Source of the DNA: an uncultured Bacteroidia bacterium | GTDB lineage: Bacteria; Bacteroidota; Bacteroidia; Bacteroidales; F082 | Assembly (NCBI GenBank): GCA_902771635.1 | Contig: CACXXW010000004.1 | Coordinates: forward strand, 1 to 47,583 | Direction: 5' to 3' | Length of the DNA: 47,583 nt | Part shown: piece after piece, positions 41,088 to 47,583 of the stretch | Layout of the letters: each line of letters starts with the position of its first letter | Numbering within the stretch: position 1 is the stretch's first letter | Program-made: the position numbers and the translations under genes | Notes under the pieces: model-generated | The model's database searches: none | Seen by the model: the letters and a program-made list of their open reading frames with translations, nothing else | What the model was told of the DNA's origin: nothing

Positions 41088-44000
41088 ATGAAAAAACTGT
41101 CATTATTTATCACCTTTTTGTTAATGGCCTTGGGAATGGCTCAAGCCCAAGACGTTTATTTCTCTGGCAATGGCAACAATATCGGCAAAATCTGGAAAAA
41201 CGACACGCTGATTTATAGCATCTCCGATACAGCCATGGTCATGCTAACCGATATGAAAGTGGCCAACGACAGCACCATTTATAGCGCAGGCTATAATTAT
41301 TCCAACTTTCGGGGTCATGTTTGGTTGAACGACTCGGTTCTATTTATGACCGACACCCCAACTTTCATCGAGCGGATGATGCCCAATGACAACGGTTGGA
41401 CAGCAGTCGGCGAAAACAAGGTTTGGCAAAACGGCGAGATTCTCTATGAATATAGCATTGACAGCAACACCGTTTGCAACCTTTATGCCTTGGCTGTTGA
41501 TGACCTCACAGGTGACGTATATGCAGGTGGTTCCATCGTTACCCCAGGCGTATATGCCTGCGTATGGAAAAACGACACCATACTTTGGCAATGTGCGGGC
41601 TGGTCGGAAGTCAACGACCTCTACTTTGATGGTGACAACCTCTATGCAGCAGGTTTCATCTATGGCGCTGAGTCAATCAATGGCGTAGTATGGCAAAACG
41701 ACTCCATCATTTTCCAAATCGAAGGGGGCGACATCACGGAAATCACCGCATACGACGGAAGCCTGTATTGGGCTGGAGTCTCAGCCTCCGACAACACTGC
41801 ATACATTTGGCAAGACGGCGAGGTGCTATTTTCCCATGTTGACGTAAACATTACGGCTTTGTACGTCAATGAATATGGTGTTTTTTATGCTGGTATTGAC
41901 GATGACATTGCCACCGTATGGAAAGACGGTGAAGTCCTCTATGAACCTGAAGACTGCGAAAGCATCACGGCGATTGCAGTGCTGCCCACTGAGACACCGC
42001 AACCTGGTCATGAGCCCAAACTCCTGCCTTGGTTCGATGGTTTCGAGGTCGACAGCACCTGGGCCGACTGGACCATCCTTGACTTCGACGGTAACACCGA
42101 AATCGCATGGGAGCGCAGTGATGACGAAGCCGCCACTGGCGACTTCAGCGCCCGTCACCTCGCCTGCGACAACATCCAGGAAGGCTGGCTCATTACTCCT
42201 CCCCTATACCTGAATCTCTACTGCGACTCCACTTGGATGAGTTTCAAGACCATGGAAGTCAATCCGAGCAACTACACCAACAGCAGCCTCTTGATTTCGA
42301 CCACAGGCACCCAACTCTCCGATTTCACCGAGATTTGGTCACAAGACAACCCATCCGACACTTGGGATTCCATCCACATCGACCTTTCTGCCTACCAAGG
42401 CGACACCATCTATTTGGCCTTCAAATACACTGGACATCACGGCCACGATTGGTACATTGACGACATAAACGTTGAAGAAGCACTTACCCTGTATGATATC
42501 ACCGTCGAAAGCAGCAACCCGGATTGGGGCACCGTCAGCGGTAGTGGCAGCTATCCTCACGGCGAAACCGTCCAAATCGAAGCCCATCCCAACATTGGCC
42601 GTGAATTCCTATGCTGGGACGATGGCATCGCCAGCAACCCCCGCGACATTGTTGTCCTCCAAGACAGCACCTTCGTCGCTTTGTTCGCTATTAGCCAATA
42701 CACCATCGAAGTCATCTCCGACAATTCCATGATGGGCACAGTGACTGGCGGCGGCACCTATCAATACGGCGACACCATCGAGATTGCCGCCACGCCTTAC
42801 ATCGGATTCGAGTTCATCAGTTGGACCGACGGCAACACTGACAACCCGCGCACCATTATCGTCACAGAAAACGCGACATACACCGCGCATTTCGGCTTAC
42901 AGCAATGCGTCATCAAGACCCAAGTCACCCCCGAAGGTGCAGGCACCGTCGATGGTGGCGGCACCTACGACTATGGCTCCACCATCCAGCTATTGGCCCA
43001 CAACAACACAGGTTATCGCTTCCAGATGTGGGATGACGGCAACCTTACCAACCCGCGCTCCGTTTTCGTGGAAGGTGATGCCTCTTATACAGCCGTGTTT
43101 GAGCCACTCCCATACGAAATCACTGCCGAATGCGACCCCGTGGAAGGTGGCACAGTGAGCGGAGCAGGCACCTATTATTATGGCACTACCGCCACGCTAA
43201 CCGCCACACCCAACGAGAACTACATCTTCCTCTGCTGGAGCGACGGCATCGCCAGCAACCCGCGCTCCGTCACTGTGACAGGCAACGCCAACTACAAAGC
43301 CTTGTTCCATTTCAATGGCACGACCGAATACACTATAACCGTGGCGGCCAACAACCCATTGCTGGGTACCGTCACAGGCGGAGGCATCTACCCTGAAGGA
43401 AGCATCGCCGAAATCAGCGCAACACCTTATGAAGGTTCTGTCTTTACGGGCTGGGATGACGGCAACACCGACAACCCGCGCAGCATCGTAGTGACGCAGG
43501 ACATGGAATTCATAGCTGTGTTCACCAAGACAGAGACCTACACCATCACGGTAAGGGCTGAGAGTCCGCTGTTGGGCTCCACCTATGGCAGTGGTGAATA
43601 CCCCCTCAACTACGTTGTCAACATTGGAGCCTCCCCCGCGACGGGCTATTATTTCACTGGTTGGCAAGACGGCAACATGGACAACCCCCGCACCATCATC
43701 GTGACCGGAGATGCCGAGTACGTCGCCTCGTTCGCCCGGGAACCCGTCCTGACCTATACCGTCACCGTACTGCATGATGAAGCACAAGGTCTCATCCTCG
43801 GTGCCGGTACCTATATCGCAGGCAGCATCGCCACCATCGCCGCCATCCCTGCCGATGGCTTCATATTCGTGAGATGGAGCGACGGAACCACCGACAACCC
43901 CAAGGAAATCCTTGTCGATGAAGACATCGTGTTGGCAGCCTTCTTTGAATTCACAAGTGTCGATGAGAACGGCTTAGAAAGCGTCAGCCTCTACCCCAAC

Positions 44001-44192
44001 CCTGCCAACGACAAGCTCTTCCTAGAAGGTCTTGAAGAAGATTGTGAAATCAGCATCTACAACGCCATGGGCATGAAAGTCAAAACCATGACACTGCAAG
44101 GCGACGCTGAAATCAACATCAGCGAATTGCCTGCTGGCCTCTACCTTCTCCGTATCGGCAACCAGCGCACTTTGAAATTCATCAAGGAATAA
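41088..44192 (+). CDS. Large T9SS-exported protein: propeller-like repeats, cleaved-adhesin/MAM-like domain and seven InlB-B-type repeats
   Basis: This 1034-residue protein has a signal peptide ending MAQAQ. Residues ~22-300 hold about seven units with V-W-K-N/D-x-x-x-L (IWKNDTLIYS, VWLNDSVLFM, VWQNGEILYE, VWKNDTILWQ, VWQNDSIIFQ, IWQDGEVLFS, VWKDGEVLYE), a propeller-like series. A cleaved-adhesin/choice-of-anchor J domain follows (~310-465: WFDGFEV, WLITPPLYL, LAFKYTGHHGHDWYIDDINVE). Then come seven repeats of ~68 residues (~467-955), each with GTVxGxGxYxxG, W-x-D-G-x-x-x-N-P-R and a C-terminal F, as in InlB-B/Flg_new repeats. A T9SS type A domain ends it (SLYPNPANDKLFL...). It is probably a surface adhesin. 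Confidence 0.9.
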   Translation: MKKLSLFITFLLMALGMAQAQDVYFSGNGNNIGKIWKNDTLIYSISDTAMVMLTDMKVANDSTIYSAGYNYSNFRGHVWLNDSVLFMTDTPTFIERMMPNDNGWTAVGENKVWQNGEILYEYSIDSNTVCNLYALAVDDLTGDVYAGGSIVTPGVYACVWKNDTILWQCAGWSEVNDLYFDGDNLYAAGFIYGAESINGVVWQNDSIIFQIEGGDITEITAYDGSLYWAGVSASDNTAYIWQDGEVLFSHVDVNITALYVNEYGVFYAGIDDDIATVWKDGEVLYEPEDCESITAIAVLPTETPQPGHEPKLLPWFDGFEVDSTWADWTILDFDGNTEIAWERSDDEAATGDFSARHLACDNIQEGWLITPPLYLNLYCDSTWMSFKTMEVNPSNYTNSSLLISTTGTQLSDFTEIWSQDNPSDTWDSIHIDLSAYQGDTIYLAFKYTGHHGHDWYIDDINVEEALTLYDITVESSNPDWGTVSGSGSYPHGETVQIEAHPNIGREFLCWDDGIASNPRDIVVLQDSTFVALFAISQYTIEVISDNSMMGTVTGGGTYQYGDTIEIAATPYIGFEFISWTDGNTDNPRTIIVTENATYTAHFGLQQCVIKTQVTPEGAGTVDGGGTYDYGSTIQLLAHNNTGYRFQMWDDGNLTNPRSVFVEGDASYTAVFEPLPYEITAECDPVEGGTVSGAGTYYYGTTATLTATPNENYIFLCWSDGIASNPRSVTVTGNANYKALFHFNGTTEYTITVAANNPLLGTVTGGGIYPEGSIAEISATPYEGSVFTGWDDGNTDNPRSIVVTQDMEFIAVFTKTETYTITVRAESPLLGSTYGSGEYPLNYVVNIGASPATGYYFTGWQDGNMDNPRTIIVTGDAEYVASFAREPVLTYTVTVLHDEAQGLILGAGTYIAGSIATIAAIPADGFIFVRWSDGTTDNPKEILVDEDIVLAAFFEFTSVDENGLESVSLYPNPANDKLFLEGLEEDCEISIYNAMGMKVKTMTLQGDAEINISELPAGLYLLRIGNQRTLKFIKE

Positions 44193-44212
44193 CCATCCAC
44201 CCAGATTCCACA

Positions 44213-44260
44213 TAAAAAGCGGAAAGCCGAATGCAATCGACTTTCCGCTTTTGTTTTGGT
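44213..44260. terminator. Bidirectional terminator between the large T9SS gene and the subtilase gene
   Basis: AAAAGCGGAAAG (44215-44226) and CTTTCCGCTTTT (44241-44252) form a perfect 12-bp stem, with T-rich sequence following in both directions. It lies between convergent stops at 44192 and 44273. Confidence 0.75.
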
Positions 44261-44272
44261 CGGCGACAATGC

Positions 44273-45919
44273 TTATTTCGTTATCACGAACTTCAGCGTT
44301 TGGTTGCCTAAGTCCGAAACGGCTTTGATGAAATAGACGCCCGAATCAAGCGTGTTTAAGTAGGTCTCCAAAGTCGTGTGGTTCAGACCGTTGAAGGTGT
44401 AAGTGTAAAGCTGGCGACCCATGAAGTCGAACACCGCCAACTCGGCCTTTGCACCTTCGTTCAGCACCACACGCATCTCGCCCTGAGAGGGATTGGGATA
44501 CACATTGATGAGATTGTTATTTTGAACAGGAGCCTCTTCCAGATGCAAGAGTTCAAAGGCTTGGCTAAAGTCGGGAATGCCATAGCCGTATTTGTTGTCG
44601 GGATTGTCGGCACGGTTACCACAAGAGCGAACGACATCACAAATCTCTTGCACCGAAGCGTAGGGACAGGCTTGACGCAGGCAAGCCACAGCGCCAGCCA
44701 GCACGGGCGTAGCAAACGAAGTGCCATTGCCATTGTAATAAGGCCACCAGCCTCCGTCACCCGAAGCCACGTATGTACCTTCGCCCATAGCCATCACGTC
44801 AGGTTTGATGCGTCCGTCGTAAGTGGGCCCCACCGAACTGAAATCAGCACGGTAGCCATTTTCATCAACAGCACCCACCGTCAAGATGTGCTCGGCATCG
44901 GCAGGAATACCCAAGGTGCAAACACCATCGCCTTCGTTGCTCGCAGCATTCATGCAAATCATGCCACGGCTTGCGGCAATCTCGGCGCCAATCGTCATCG
45001 GGGCAGTGTGGCCGTCAAAGTGCTCAAAAGGATGATCCCATTGCGACATGTCAAAATCAATATAGCCCAAAGAAGTGGAGCACACGTCAACACCTAAGCT
45101 GTCGGCATACTCCGCGCCAGAGACCCAGTTGTATTCCTCCACGATGTTTTCGTTCGGGCCATCCTCGGTATGCAGCAGATAATAGGAAGCCTTGGGAGCC
45201 GTTCCTACCATCTGGTTTGGAACATAGGCTGCCATAGTGCTTAAACATGAGGTGCCATGTGTGCTTTGCGAATAAACCGAGCTGGAACCATACACGAAGT
45301 CGCGGATGCCGAGCAAACGGCCTTCCTCGCGCATATTGTCGAAACAGGCGTGGCTTTCGGCGCCAATAAAGCCACCATCAAGGATGGCTATCACGACGCC
45401 AGTGCCATCAAAGCCCTGCTCATGCAAGACATCAATTTTCAGTTGGGTGGCTTGTGCTTCTGCGCCGCCATAATAGCCACGGAAACCACGAGAGCCTTCA
45501 ACGGCTTTCATCTCGTTAGCCATCCAACGTTCCTTCATCTCTTGTGCCTTGGGGTCATTGGGGCAATTGCGCACCACTTGCACAAACCCAAGGGCATTGA
45601 TAGCCTCAATCACAGCGGGGTCAGTGACATACACCGAAACACCATTCAACCATTTCGAGGGGTTGAGCAACTGCGCACCACAGTCGGCCACTGCCTGAAG
45701 ATACTGCGGATTCACAGGGATGTCGTACTCATCGATGCCAATGCCCAAATTGGCACGACGCTGCAAAGCCCTTGGACTCAGGTAAGCCTCGGGGTTGTCA
45801 ATAGAATAAGGTGAGTTTTCCTTGTCGGTAAACTGCACCCAGTAAATGTTGGTCGCGATTTGCGCTTGGGCAAACATCGTGACCGCAAGAAACAGTAGTA
45901 AAAAAGAAAGCTTTCTCAT
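44273..45919 (-). CDS. T9SS-exported subtilisin-like serine protease (S8 family)
   Basis: This 548-residue protein has a signal peptide (MRKLSFLLLFLAVTMFAQAQ) and a prodomain of about 120 residues containing YLSPRALQRRANLGI. The S8 catalytic triad lies in VVIAILDGGF (Asp), STHGTSCLSTMA (His) and GNGTSFATPVLAGAVA (Ser); the oxyanion Asn is in MNAASNEGD. A T9SS type A sorting domain ends the protein (INVYPNPSQGEMRVVL...GVYFIKAVSDLGNQTLKFVITK), so it should be secreted and surface-anchored or released. Similar Bacteroidales subtilases process or degrade proteins outside the cell. It is a single gene, divergent from trmD. Confidence 0.92.
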   Translation of the reverse strand: MRKLSFLLLFLAVTMFAQAQIATNIYWVQFTDKENSPYSIDNPEAYLSPRALQRRANLGIGIDEYDIPVNPQYLQAVADCGAQLLNPSKWLNGVSVYVTDPAVIEAINALGFVQVVRNCPNDPKAQEMKERWMANEMKAVEGSRGFRGYYGGAEAQATQLKIDVLHEQGFDGTGVVIAILDGGFIGAESHACFDNMREEGRLLGIRDFVYGSSSVYSQSTHGTSCLSTMAAYVPNQMVGTAPKASYYLLHTEDGPNENIVEEYNWVSGAEYADSLGVDVCSTSLGYIDFDMSQWDHPFEHFDGHTAPMTIGAEIAASRGMICMNAASNEGDGVCTLGIPADAEHILTVGAVDENGYRADFSSVGPTYDGRIKPDVMAMGEGTYVASGDGGWWPYYNGNGTSFATPVLAGAVACLRQACPYASVQEICDVVRSCGNRADNPDNKYGYGIPDFSQAFELLHLEEAPVQNNNLINVYPNPSQGEMRVVLNEGAKAELAVFDFMGRQLYTYTFNGLNHTTLETYLNTLDSGVYFIKAVSDLGNQTLKFVITK

Positions 45920-45968
45920 TGCTATAGAATTTGTATTATGAACACATAATTAGGTGATAAAAAACGGG

Positions 45969-45976
45969 CAAAAATA
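45969..45976 (-). promoter_or_regulatory. -7 promoter element of the subtilase gene
   Basis: The minus strand reads TATTTTTG, 49 bp before the ATG at 45919. Confidence 0.55.
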
Positions 45977-46028
45977 ATAAGTTTTTCGGATTCAAGATTT
46001 AAAAATCAATATTTAAGATTCAAATTGA

Positions 46029-46153
46029 GATTCCCTAGGGGAATGGAGTACTTCTTTTCGTTATTACCGGCGGCTTGAAACAGCTGCTGACAGGTAACTG
46101 TCAATGGCCGCCGCTTGTTACTCAATGCCTAACTCCATTCCCTTCAGGGAATC
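46029..46153. repeat. 125-bp palindromic element, family B, copy 2
   Basis: The terminal repeats GATTCCCTAGGGGAATGGAG (46029-46048) and 46133-46153 (CTCCATTCCC...GGGAATC) are complementary. An inner pair CGGCGGC / GCCGCCG also occurs. The length and layout match copy 1 at 27113-27237, although the middle sequences differ widely. Confidence 0.85.
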
Positions 46154-46177
46154 TCTTTCCGCATTCAAAAAAATCAC

Positions 46178-46185
46178 TACTTTTG
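46178..46185 (+). promoter_or_regulatory. -7 promoter element of trmD
   Basis: TACTTTTG lies 17 bp before the ATG at 46203 and 24 bp after the end of the palindromic element. It also excludes the longer in-frame start at 46104. Confidence 0.6.
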
Positions 46186-46202
46186 CAAAAAATTTCAAAG
46201 CC

Positions 46203-46892
46203 ATGCGCATCGACATCATCGCCGTCTTTCCCGAAATGTTTGAGGGGCCATTCACCGAATCCATCATCAAACGCGCTGTAAACAAGGGCATTGTGGAGAT
46301 TGGATTGCACAACCTTCGCGACTACAGCACCGACAAACACCACAAGGTGGACGACTACTCGTTTGCCGCCGGAGCGGGCATGGTGATGATGATCGAGCCC
46401 GTCGACAATTGCATCAGCCACCTGAAGAGCCAAAGAGATTACGACGAGGTCATCTACATGAGCCCCGACGGCGAGCTTTTGGACCAGCCTTTGTGCAACC
46501 AACTCTCAATGAAAGAGAACATCATCATCCTTTGCGGACACTACAAAGGCATCGATGAACGCATCCGTGAACATCTGATTACCAAAGAGATAAGCATCGG
46601 TAACTACGTCCTTTCGGGCGGCGAGCTCGGTGCGGCAGTCTTGGTCGACAGTTTGGTGCGCCTCATCCCTGGAGCTTTGGGCGATGAGACCTCTGCCCTC
46701 TCCGACTCGTTCCAGGACGGCTTGGTGTCGCCACCTGTCTACACCCGTCCGAGAAGCTACAAAGGCTGGGAGGTTCCCGAGGTGCTTTTGTCGGGCAACG
46801 ACAAGCTCATCAACGATTGGAGGCTGGAGCAAGCCATCGAGCGCACCAAGGTGCGGAGGCCTGAGATGTACGAAATTTTCAAAAAAAGCTGA
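46203..46892 (+). CDS. trmD: tRNA (guanine(37)-N1)-methyltransferase
   Basis: The start at 46203 ([21 protein letters not shown]) gives 229 residues, the normal length. TrmD is a SPOUT-class dimer that methylates G37 using S-adenosylmethionine. Its blocks are [56 protein letters not shown] and the trefoil knot [29 protein letters not shown] short gap leads to rplS, which has its own -7 element; trmD-rplS adjacency is a widespread bacterial arrangement. The reading frame extends upstream to 46104 through a promoter and repeat and is not used. Confidence 0.97.
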   Translation: MRIDIIAVFPEMFEGPFTESIIKRAVNKGIVEIGLHNLRDYSTDKHHKVDDYSFAAGAGMVMMIEPVDNCISHLKSQRDYDEVIYMSPDGELLDQPLCNQLSMKENIIILCGHYKGIDERIREHLITKEISIGNYVLSGGELGAAVLVDSLVRLIPGALGDETSALSDSFQDGLVSPPVYTRPRSYKGWEVPEVLLSGNDKLINDWRLEQAIERTKVRRPEMYEIFKKS

Positions 46893-46921
46893 AAATCTTC
46901 TTCTCGTATTGAAATTATTTG

Positions 46922-46929
46922 TATTTTTG
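46922..46929 (+). promoter_or_regulatory. -7 promoter element of rplS
   Basis: TATTTTTG followed by CACCC lies 40 bp before the ATG at 46970. Confidence 0.6.
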
Positions 46930-46969
46930 CACCCACTTTTTGGAGAAAAATATACAAAAATATATAAAA

Positions 46970-47323
46970 ATGAGCAAAAACGCATTAATCCAATTCGTTG
47001 AAGATCAAATCGTTGTAAAAGATTTTCCGAAGTTTAAGACAGGCGACACCATCACGGTGACCTACAAGATTGTTGAAGGACAAAAAGAGCGTCTGCAGAA
47101 GTTCCAGGGCATCGTCCTGAAGCGCAGCGGTGAAGGCAAGGTTGGTACATTCACCATCCGCAAGATTTCCAACAACGTTGGCGTGGAAAGATGTTTCCCC
47201 ATTGCCTCCCCGATGATTGAGAACATCGAGGTGAACAAGAAGGGTGCTGTCCGCAAGTCACGCATCTACTATCTGCGCGGCCTCCGCGGCAAGAAAGCCC
47301 GTATCAAGGAGCTCAAGGACTAA
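46970..47323 (+). CDS. rplS: 50S ribosomal protein L19
   Basis: The start at 46970 (MSKNALIQFVEDQ) gives 117 residues, the usual L19 length. L19 sits at the 30S-50S interface. Typical blocks are FKTGDTITVTYKIVEGQKERLQKFQGIVL, GTFTIRKISNNVGVERCFPIASPMIENIEV and SRIYYLRGLRGKKARIKE. The 17-residue upstream extension crosses the promoter and is not coding. A perfect 16-bp stem terminator follows. Confidence 0.98.
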   Translation: MSKNALIQFVEDQIVVKDFPKFKTGDTITVTYKIVEGQKERLQKFQGIVLKRSGEGKVGTFTIRKISNNVGVERCFPIASPMIENIEVNKKGAVRKSRIYYLRGLRGKKARIKELKD

Positions 47324-47342
47324 TACCTTCAGCCACAACGAA

Positions 47343-47378
47343 AAAGAAAGCTCCGAGCGTTTGCTCGGAGCTTTCTTT
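47343..47378. terminator. Bidirectional terminator after rplS
   Basis: AAAGAAAGCTCCGAGC (47343-47358) and GCTCGGAGCTTTCTTT (47363-47378) form a perfect 16-bp stem with loop GTTT. It serves rplS and the convergent lipoprotein gene. Confidence 0.9.
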
Positions 47379-47411
47379 GTTATTAGTGTTTTGGCGCACA
47401 ATATAAAGCTT

Positions 47412-47583
47412 TCATTTCTCGCTTTCCCAGCGATTGGTCCATCCGTGCAGAGCCTTCCAGCGCTGCATCCGTTCGTAGAAGGCAGCCATCGTGTCCTCTT
47501 CGGTGGTGTCCACTGTGGCTTGCGTTTGTTCAACGGCTGGCACTTTGTCCTTTCCGTGATTACCCTGCTGGCATCCCGCCAGC
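47412..47583 (-). CDS. C-terminal part of a small lipoprotein (runs off the window)
   Basis: The minus-strand frame is open from the window edge to the stop at 47412. It begins LAGCQQGNHGKDKVP, a classical lipobox (L-A-G-C) at the very edge, and continues with an acidic and polar tail (VDTTEEDTMAAFYERMQ, WKALHGWTNRWESEK). About 53 residues follow the lipid-modified Cys, so the whole protein would be roughly 70 residues, with the signal peptide just outside the window. No family was recognised. It is convergent with rplS across a bidirectional terminator, which supports it as a real gene. Confidence 0.7.
   Translation of the reverse strand, partial: LAGCQQGNHGKDKVPAVEQTQATVDTTEEDTMAAFYERMQRWKALHGWTNRWESEK

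Noticed and set aside
47258-47533. Minus-strand frame of 91 codons opposite the end of rplS
   Set aside because: It crosses the perfect terminator stem and overlaps rplS; the neighbouring frame with the LAGC lipobox is the better gene.

Overview
The window reads as chromosomal DNA from a Bacteroidota (order Bacteroidales-like) bacterium. The evidence is that nearly every gene start is preceded by the Bacteroidetes -7 element TAnnTTTG rather than a sigma-70 box, and Shine-Dalgarno sequences are mostly absent. Several secreted proteins end in type IX secretion (T9SS) C-terminal sorting domains. FeoA-FeoB and NfnA-NfnB are each a single fused protein, and MORN/YwqK, FISUMP and YncE/BtuG-type surface proteins are present. 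I cannot name the species. No rRNA, tRNA, CRISPR, phage or intact IS element was seen.

Layout. 1-4.3 kb: a DIP1984-family protein, then a minus-strand MORN protein / TonB-dependent receptor / small membrane protein operon, and an unknown 99-residue protein. 4.3-10.6 kb (minus): NfnAB-type flavoprotein, TPR protein and gyrA, whose C-terminal tail carries two copies of a dispersed repeat. 10.6-12.4 kb: an AAA/DUF4143 ATPase facing the truncated remnant of a second one, each preceded by its own array of repeats spaced about 32 bp. 12.4-17.6 kb (plus): clpC, CCA-adding-type nucleotidyltransferase, miaA. 17.6-21.3 kb: a repeat-rich accessory island with two mosaic secreted paralogues. 21.3-30.1 kb: a BadF/N-acetylglucosamine kinase-like gene, speA, a fatty acyl-CoA ligase, an EamA permease, a dGTPase and a coupled unknown exported protein. 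30.2-33.5 kb: feoAB plus a Cys-rich Feo-associated peptide, and a DUF1566-like secreted protein. 33.7-35.2 kb: a secreted double beta-trefoil protein. 35.3-40.5 kb (minus): an operon behind a cobalamin riboswitch. 40.6-44.2 kb: a YoeB-type toxin-antitoxin pair and a giant T9SS repeat protein. 44.3-47.6 kb: a T9SS subtilase, trmD, rplS and the tail of a small lipoprotein.

The most notable system is the riboswitch operon (35302-40532). It combines a tandemly duplicated T9SS protein with a Trp-Gly-Tyr-Arg (AWGYRFDG) domain, a second T9SS surface protein, a BtuG-like beta-propeller lipoprotein, a previously uncalled 55-residue CWC-type Cys-rich protein and a BtuF-like binding lipoprotein. It looks like a surface-to-periplasm corrinoid capture chain that uses T9SS-exported proteins. 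The second most notable signal is the pair of helically phased repeat arrays in front of the two AAA/DUF4143 genes. The window also holds several families of nested palindromic repeats, one of which (125 bp, two copies) sits between divergent promoters.
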